A stretch of DNA of 64,000 nt from Pontivivens insulae (GTDB lineage Bacteria > Pseudomonadota > Alphaproteobacteria > Rhodobacterales > Rhodobacteraceae): NCBI RefSeq assembly GCF_900302495.1, contig NZ_OMKW01000002.1:186001-250000 (forward strand), written 5' to 3'. Shown here piece by piece: positions 58,929 through 64,000 of the stretch. Under the pieces are notes generated by a model. The model was not told the DNA's origin, searched no databases, and saw only the letters and a list, made by a program, of their open reading frames with translations. Both the position numbers and the translations under genes were made by a program. Every line of letters begins with the position of its first letter. The first letter of the stretch is position 1.

Positions 58929-59690
58929 ATGACTGATACAATCGTTGGAAACATAGATTTCGCGCAGGTTGCTCTCTACCTGTTCTGGATCTTCTTCGCC
59001 GGTCTCGTGATCTATCTTCAGCGCGAAAATCAGCGCGAAGGCTATCCGCTGGTCAATGATGATGAGCAAGAAAGCGCGGCTGTCGCGTTGCTTCCGCCAC
59101 TGCCAGAGAAGACTTTCAAGCTGCCCCATGGGCGTGGTGAATCCATCCCCGAGCGTCAGCCCGAGCGGGATGATATGGACAAGGTTCTGGCCCGCACCGG
59201 TCACGCTGAGGGCATGCCCTTCGAGCCGACAGGCGATCCGATGGCTGATGGTGTTGGTCCGGCAAGCTGGGCTCCGCGCCGCGATGTGCCGGAGCTGGAT
59301 GGCAAAGGTCACCCCAAGATCATTCCCATGCGCTTGGCCGAGGCGTTTTCGATCTCCTTTGGCCGCGATCCGCGTGGTTTGCCTGTGCAGGCCGCAGATG
59401 GTGCTGTCGTCGGCACCGTGACCGATATGTGGATTGATGAGCCTGAGCAGCTGGTCCGGTATCTGGAAGCAGAGCTTGAGACCGGTGGCAAAGTGCTGGT
59501 GCCAATGCCGTTGGCACGCATTCGATCCAACCGGGTCAGCATCCATTCGCTCTACGGTGCTCAGTTCGCAGGTATCCCGCGCACGGCAGCGGATGCTCAG
59601 GTCACCATGCTCGAGGAAGAGAAGATCTGTGCCTACTACTGTGGCGGCAAGCTCTACGCTGATCCGGCACGCCAGGCCCCGCAACTCTGA
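58929..59690 (+). CDS. puhA: Reaction centre H subunit
   Basis: H subunit capping the cytoplasmic face of the reaction centre and assisting proton entry to QB. The 253-aa product has one N-terminal membrane helix (about residues 11-31, VALYLFWIFFAGLVIYLQ) followed by RENQREGYPL. The globular PRC-barrel domain contains GTVTDMWIDEPEQLVRYLE and AGIPRTAADAQVTMLEEEKI. GGGAGG precedes the ATG. Confidence 0.97.
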   Translation: MTDTIVGNIDFAQVALYLFWIFFAGLVIYLQRENQREGYPLVNDDEQESAAVALLPPLPEKTFKLPHGRGESIPERQPERDDMDKVLARTGHAEGMPFEPTGDPMADGVGPASWAPRRDVPELDGKGHPKIIPMRLAEAFSISFGRDPRGLPVQAADGAVVGTVTDMWIDEPEQLVRYLEAELETGGKVLVPMPLARIRSNRVSIHSLYGAQFAGIPRTAADAQVTMLEEEKICAYYCGGKLYADPARQAPQL

Positions 59691-59705
59691 CCGAAAGGCG
59701 CGCCC

Positions 59706-60335
59706 ATGCCCCATGATGATTTCGAGATCGAGCCGGTAAACGGCCTGCCCGAAACGCCCCCAGAGGGGGAGCGCATCCTGTGGCAGGGCGCACCGAATGC
59801 GTGGGCGTTGGCCCGTGATGCGCTCAACCTCTACTGGGTTATGGGGTATTTTGTGGTCCTGTGCCTTTGGCGCGCCGTGGTGGTCGCGCCAGAGCTGGGA
59901 TGGGGCGGGGCGCTTGCCTCTGGTTCATCCTTTCTCATTCTCGGTGCAATCGCCTGCGCCATTTTGCTGGTCATCGCCATCGTTCAGGCGCGGGCCACGG
60001 TCTATACGATCACGAATAAGCGTGTCGCGATGCGGATCGGGGCGGCGCTGAACGTAACGCTGAACCTGCCATACCGCTGGATCGGTTCGGCGGATCTGTC
60101 GCAAAAGCGTGACGGCACCGGGACAATCGCGTTGAGCACGATGGGGCAAACGCGGTTGAGCTATCTGGTGTGCTGGCCCCATGTGCGGCCTTGGCGGTTC
60201 GCGCCAACACAGCCAGCGCTGAGATCTATTCCAAACGCTCAAATGGTTGCGGAATTGCTGGCTGATGCGGCTCAGACACAGCTGATTCAGCAGACGCAGC
60301 CGCAGGGCGACAATGCCCTCGTCGCGGCGGAGTGA
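59706..60335 (+). CDS. puhB: Photosynthetic complex assembly protein PuhB
   Basis: A 209-aa membrane protein needed for efficient reaction-centre assembly. Two or three membrane helices (about residues 40-60 and 65-95, including SFLILGAIACAILLVIAIV) precede a bacterial PH-like domain beginning ARATVYTITNKRVAMRIG. It is directly downstream of puhA, as in Rhodobacter. Start ATG at 59706. Confidence 0.94.
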   Translation: MPHDDFEIEPVNGLPETPPEGERILWQGAPNAWALARDALNLYWVMGYFVVLCLWRAVVVAPELGWGGALASGSSFLILGAIACAILLVIAIVQARATVYTITNKRVAMRIGAALNVTLNLPYRWIGSADLSQKRDGTGTIALSTMGQTRLSYLVCWPHVRPWRFAPTQPALRSIPNAQMVAELLADAAQTQLIQQTQPQGDNALVAAE

Positions 60336-60340
60336 AGACG

Positions 60341-60820
60341 ATGGCAATGACATCTCAACAGATGCGCGAAGACCGGGAAATGGTGCCCCGCATTTTGATC
60401 CGGGCGGTCGGCCTGCTGCTCGCGGCCTGTCTTGGCATCGCAGTTTACGCGCGGGTCACCGATCAGCCGCTCGTGTCTCAATGGCCCGAAATCGAAGTGG
60501 TTGAGGAACAGACCGTGCGCATCTTCGCAGAGATGAGTGGCGCGGCGCGGGTCTTCAACACGAACGGCGAATTGGTGGCCGACCTCAGCGCGGAGGAGGG
60601 CGGCTTCATTGCCGGTGTGACCCGTGCGATGGCCCGCGAGCGTTTGAAATTCGACGTCGCCTCGGATGCGCCGGTGCGCATCGTCCGCTTTGCGGATGGG
60701 CGTCTTGGGCTGCGCGATGACCTCTCTGGGTGGCGCGTGGAACTGTTGGGCTTCGGTGTGGACAACACTGCAGCTTTCGACCGGTTGCTGCGTGCGGCAA
60801 CGGCATTGGAACAAGGCTAG
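60341..60820 (+). CDS. puhC: Photosynthetic complex assembly protein PuhC
   Basis: A 159-aa protein with one membrane helix near residues 17-40 (ILIRAVGLLLAACLGIAVYA) and a periplasmic domain (VRIFAEMSGAARVFNTNGE). PuhC affects LH1 and reaction-centre organisation in Rhodobacter capsulatus. The ATG at 60341 has GGAG 8 nt upstream. A GTG at 60332 overlapping the puhB stop is an alternative. Identified mostly by position and by weak family resemblance. Confidence 0.9.
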   Translation: MAMTSQQMREDREMVPRILIRAVGLLLAACLGIAVYARVTDQPLVSQWPEIEVVEEQTVRIFAEMSGAARVFNTNGELVADLSAEEGGFIAGVTRAMARERLKFDVASDAPVRIVRFADGRLGLRDDLSGWRVELLGFGVDNTAAFDRLLRAATALEQG

Positions 60821-60835
60821 GGAAGGAGACTGAAA

Positions 60836-61132
60836 ATGGGAGTTTTCACCAGACGTAGGGAAGACGCGCCCTGCACCGTCGTGGTGTCGCACCGCTTTGA
60901 GGAACTGTCGGCACATGTTCGGTTCAACAACGGTGCAGTCGTCTATCCGGGCGATGAGGTTCAGGTGCTCGGCCCAGAGATCATGGCGCCCTATGGCGAG
61001 GTTGTAAGCGAGGATCGGACTGCGGTCATAATCCGTGCCAGTGCAATCGAACGCCTCTGGACGCGCCTGACAGGCGATTTCGAGTTCATGGAGCTGTGCG
61101 AGTTCAGCTTCTCTGACGAGGTGCTGACATGA
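60836..61132 (+). CDS. Conserved small protein between puhC and acsF
   Basis: A 98-aa soluble protein starting MGVFTRRREDAPCTVVVSHR and containing VVYPGDEVQVLGPEIM, which suggests a small beta-rich fold. It is in the slot where R. capsulatus has the short puhD (ORF55) between puhC and acsF, but it is nearly twice as long, so identity with PuhD is uncertain. It overlaps acsF by 4 nt (ATGA). An AGGAGA ribosome-binding site precedes the ATG. A role with AcsF or in complex assembly is suggested only by the coupling. Confidence 0.82.
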   Translation: MGVFTRRREDAPCTVVVSHRFEELSAHVRFNNGAVVYPGDEVQVLGPEIMAPYGEVVSEDRTAVIIRASAIERLWTRLTGDFEFMELCEFSFSDEVLT

Positions 61133-62253
61133 ACATCCAGACGACACATTCCGCCGATGCCAGCACGGTTGAGGAAGCGCTGGCCGCCGACAATCAGGGC
61201 GCCGTGGTCGACAGCGAGGGCGCAACCGCGCTCGCGATGCAGAACACGTTGCTGACGCCGCGCTTTTACACCACCGATTTTGACGAGATGGATGCCATCG
61301 ACGTGTCCCCCGTCCGGGAGGATTGGGACAAGCTGATCGGTCAGATGAAGGCGGATCCGAACAAGGGCCACTTCAAAAAGAACGAAGACTGGGACCACGT
61401 GGATTGGGAGGGTATGGAGCCCGCGCTGAAACGCGAGTTCATCGACTTCCTGGTTTCCTCCTGCACGGCTGAATTTTCGGGCTGTGTGCTTTACAAGGAG
61501 ATGAAGCGGCGCGGTTCAAATGATGACATCGTGACGCTGTTCCAGCTGATGGCGCGGGACGAGGCACGGCATGCGGGCTTCATCAACGATGCGCTGCGCG
61601 AGGCCGGGGTTTCGGTCAATTTGGGCTTTCTGACCCAGAAGAAGAAGTACACTTATTTCCGGCCGAAATTCATCTACTACGCCACCTATCTATCGGAAAA
61701 GATTGGATATGCACGCTATATAACCATCTTCCGTCATCTGGAGGAAAATCCGCAGCACCGCTTCCACCCGATTTTCAAATGGTTCCGGGAATGGTGCAAT
61801 GACGAGTTTTCTCATGGTGAGGCCTTTGCGCTGTTGATGAAGACCGATCCAAAGCTGACATCGGGTCGGAATGTGTGGTGGATCAAGTTTTTCCTCACCG
61901 CGGTCTACGGCACGATGTATGTGCGTGATCATCAGCGTCCCGAATTCCACAAAGCGCTTGGCGTCGATCCCGATTGGTACGCCTATGAGGTGTTCAAGAA
62001 GACCTCCGATATCTCAAAGCAGGTCTTCCCGATCACGCTCGACATTGATCATCCCCGGTGGCAGCCAACGTTGGAGCGTCTGCAACGGGCCAATGTTGAC
62101 CTTGCCGCAGCAGAGAAAAAGACCGGTTTGGCGCGTATCTGGGGCAAGGCGGGCGGCTCGGCCCGCGCGGCACTGGCGTTCATCGGACTGTTCACCATCC
62201 CTGTCAAAAGACACACGGTTCCCGTGCAAACCCGGCTGGAGCCTGCCTATTGA
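61129..62253 (+). CDS. acsF: Aerobic Mg-protoporphyrin IX monomethyl ester oxidative cyclase AcsF
   Basis: Oxygen-dependent diiron enzyme forming the isocyclic ring E. The 374-aa product has the two E-x-x-H-type diiron sites: SGCVLYKEMKRR with MARDEARHAGF, and WCNDEFSHGEAFALL. Using AcsF rather than the anaerobic BchE fits an aerobic phototroph. Overlaps the 98-aa gene upstream and puhE downstream (TGATG). Confidence 0.96.
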   Translation: MNIQTTHSADASTVEEALAADNQGAVVDSEGATALAMQNTLLTPRFYTTDFDEMDAIDVSPVREDWDKLIGQMKADPNKGHFKKNEDWDHVDWEGMEPALKREFIDFLVSSCTAEFSGCVLYKEMKRRGSNDDIVTLFQLMARDEARHAGFINDALREAGVSVNLGFLTQKKKYTYFRPKFIYYATYLSEKIGYARYITIFRHLEENPQHRFHPIFKWFREWCNDEFSHGEAFALLMKTDPKLTSGRNVWWIKFFLTAVYGTMYVRDHQRPEFHKALGVDPDWYAYEVFKKTSDISKQVFPITLDIDHPRWQPTLERLQRANVDLAAAEKKTGLARIWGKAGGSARAALAFIGLFTIPVKRHTVPVQTRLEPAY

Positions 62254-63086
62254 TGCTGGGCCCTGTCGGCATAGCCGCCCTTGTGGCCATTTTCGCGTGG
62301 TGGTTTTCCACCGGCGCGATTTTGGTGCTCGTGCGGCTGGCCGACCGTCTGGGCGGGCGCGCGCATTTGCGGGCGACGTTGTTGTGCTTGCCTTTTCTGG
62401 CCGGTGGGTGGTGGGCGCTGATCGCGGGTTCAGGTGGAACCAGCGTTGCGCACGTCTATGCCGGGTTCCTTGGCGCGTTGGCGGTTTGGGGATGGTTTGA
62501 ACTCGCTTTTTTAACCGGGATTATCACCGGACCACATATGCGGCCGTGCCCTCCAAACGTACCAGAATGGGAGCGTTTTATCCGAGCATGGGGCACGATC
62601 GCTTATTCGGAGATTGCTCTGCTCGGCTCTCTCCTGCTGCTGGGCGTTCTGGTTTGGAATGAACCGAACAGTTTTGGGCTTTGGACGTTTGCGGTGCTGT
62701 TTTTCGCCCGGATCAGCGCAAAGCTGAACGTCTATCTGGGAGTCCCCAACATCAACTTCGAATTTTTGCCCGCGCCAATGCGGCACCTTGGAAGCCATTT
62801 CCGCGTGGCTCCGATGAACGCACTCTTCCCCGTCGCGATCACAGTTATGACGCTGGCGACAGGATGTTTCATTGAGCGCGTGATAGCGCTCGAGGGTGCT
62901 CATGAGATAGGGTTCACGCTTTTGGCAGCGCTCACCGCGCTGGCTGCTCTCGAACACTGGGCGATGGTTCTGCCGCTGCAGGACGCAAAACTTTGGCGCT
63001 GGATGCTGGCGCTGATGGAAACAACCGGGCGTCAGGACGCCCCCACGACAAGAACACGACCAAGCGAGGACCGACATGGATTTTGA
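62253..63086 (+). CDS. puhE: Photosynthetic complex assembly protein PuhE (DUF3623)
   Basis: A 277-aa integral membrane protein with about seven helices, known as photosynthetic complex assembly protein 2 in annotations. Conserved [15 protein letters not shown] and [19 protein letters not shown] segments are visible. The ATG at 62253 overlaps the acsF stop by one base. Its end overlaps hemA by 11 nt, as in Rhodobacter. Confidence 0.94.
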   Translation: MLGPVGIAALVAIFAWWFSTGAILVLVRLADRLGGRAHLRATLLCLPFLAGGWWALIAGSGGTSVAHVYAGFLGALAVWGWFELAFLTGIITGPHMRPCPPNVPEWERFIRAWGTIAYSEIALLGSLLLLGVLVWNEPNSFGLWTFAVLFFARISAKLNVYLGVPNINFEFLPAPMRHLGSHFRVAPMNALFPVAITVMTLATGCFIERVIALEGAHEIGFTLLAALTALAALEHWAMVLPLQDAKLWRWMLALMETTGRQDAPTTRTRPSEDRHGF

Positions 63087-64000
63087 AGCGCTTTTCCAAG
63101 ACCAGCTCGATGCGTTGAAGCAAGAGGGCAACTATCGCGTCTTCGCCGACCTCGAACGCCATTGCGGCAGTTTCCCCAGGGCGACCAACCGAAATGAGGG
63201 AGAGACGAGGGACGTCACTGTCTGGTGCTCGAACGATTATCTTGGCATGGGGCAGAATGATAAGGTCCTATCAGCGATGGAGCAGACCTTGCGCGAGTGT
63301 GGCGCAGGGGCAGGTGGAACCCGCAACATCTCCGGCACAAATCACCATCATCTGTTGCTGGAGCAGGAGCTTGCTGACTTGCACGGCAAGGATGATGCGT
63401 TGCTTTTCACCTCTGGCTACGTTTCCAACTGGGCAGCCCTTTCAACACTGGGTGCGCGCCTGCCAGGCGCGGTGATCCTCTCAGATGCGCTGAACCACGC
63501 CTCCATGATCGAAGGCATGCGGCATTCGCGGGCTAACAAGAAGATCTGGACCCACAATGATCCCGAAGATCTGCGACGGAAGTTGGCGGAATGTGATCCG
63601 GATGCACCCAAGATTGTCGCCTTTGAGAGCGTCTATTCCATGGATGGCGATATCGCACCGATTGCGGAGATTTGCGACGTCGCGGATGAGTTCGGGGCGA
63701 TGACTTATCTCGATGAGGTCCATGCGGTTGGGCTCTACGGTCCGCGTGGCGGCGGTGTGGCGGAGCAGGAGGGGTTGATGGACCGTATCACCCTGATCGA
63801 AGGCACATTGGGCAAGGCGTTTGGCGTGATGGGCGGCTATATCACGGGCTCGACCGCGCTCTGCGATTTCATTCGGTCTTTTGCGTCGGGCTTTATCTTC
63901 ACAACAGCCCTGCCGCCTGCGGTCGCGGCCGGTGCCACAGCGTCGATCCGCCATCTGAAGGTCAGCCGGTTCGAGCGGGCGCAACAGGCCCGTCGCGTGG
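63076..64000 (+). CDS. hemA: 5-aminolevulinate synthase (3' truncated by window edge)
   Basis: PLP enzyme condensing glycine and succinyl-CoA, the first step of tetrapyrrole synthesis. The first 308 codons are present. They include [42 protein letters not shown] and [14 protein letters not shown] with the Schiff-base Lys. The ATG at 63076 follows GAGGACCG. It overlaps the puhE 3' end. The frame runs off the window without a stop. Its place after puhE is the standard one in the cluster. Confidence 0.97.
   Translation, partial: MDFEALFQDQLDALKQEGNYRVFADLERHCGSFPRATNRNEGETRDVTVWCSNDYLGMGQNDKVLSAMEQTLRECGAGAGGTRNISGTNHHHLLLEQELADLHGKDDALLFTSGYVSNWAALSTLGARLPGAVILSDALNHASMIEGMRHSRANKKIWTHNDPEDLRRKLAECDPDAPKIVAFESVYSMDGDIAPIAEICDVADEFGAMTYLDEVHAVGLYGPRGGGVAEQEGLMDRITLIEGTLGKAFGVMGGYITGSTALCDFIRSFASGFIFTTALPPAVAAGATASIRHLKVSRFERAQQARRV

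Overview
The window comes from an aerobic anoxygenic phototroph of the Rhodobacteraceae (Roseobacter group, Alphaproteobacteria). The evidence is an almost complete purple-bacterial photosynthesis gene cluster with Rhodobacter-type order, spheroidene-type carotenoid genes (crtA, crtC, crtD, crtF), a puf operon of the pufQBALMC type with a tetraheme PufC and no pufX, and AcsF as the aerobic ring-E cyclase. The species cannot be fixed from this sequence alone.

Layout. (1) 1-2439, chromosomal backbone: the 3' part of lon, an HU gene, tRNA-Val(TAC) and tRNA-Ser(GCT). (2) 2423-21298, an integrated element of about 18.9 kb, bounded by a 19-bp direct repeat of the tRNA-Ser 3' end. A tyrosine integrase lies just inside the left end. 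The element also carries a DUF3102-type gene, a serine resolvase, a phage-type SF2 ATPase, a 1283-codon T7-gp16-like ejection protein with a muramidase-like N-terminus, RNase HI, and a probable defence cargo: an EEP nuclease, an SF1 helicase, a DUF2290-like partner, and opposite them a coiled-coil membrane protein. (3) 21300-64000, the photosynthesis cluster. Minus strand bchO-bchD-bchI-crtA diverges from crtI-crtB-tspO. Minus strand crtC-crtD diverges from crtE-crtF. Then comes the bchCXYZ-pufQBALMC superoperon. Minus strand idi-bchP-(PucC-like MFS)-bchG-ppsR-ppaA diverges from bchFNBH-orf57-bchL-bchM-lhaA-puhABC-orf98-acsF-puhE-hemA, which runs off the right end.

How it works together. The bch genes convert protoporphyrin IX to bacteriochlorophyll a, the crt genes make spheroidene-series carotenoids, and puf and puh encode the core antenna, the reaction centre and assembly factors. 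PpsR and PpaA control the set. Nine exact TGT-N12-ACA operators lie in the four control regions (crtA/crtI, crtD/crtE, bchC, ppaA/bchF). Hairpins in the puf transcript probably set the LH1 to reaction-centre ratio.

Most notable points: the element sits 1 bp from the bchO stop codon; it carries a candidate nuclease-helicase-partner defence module and a lone phage ejection protein; crtA appears to start with ATC and crtC has no ATG, GTG or TTG in a plausible place; PpsR lacks the internal cysteine of the classical redox pair; and two small genes hide inside the bchH-bchL and puhC-acsF junctions.
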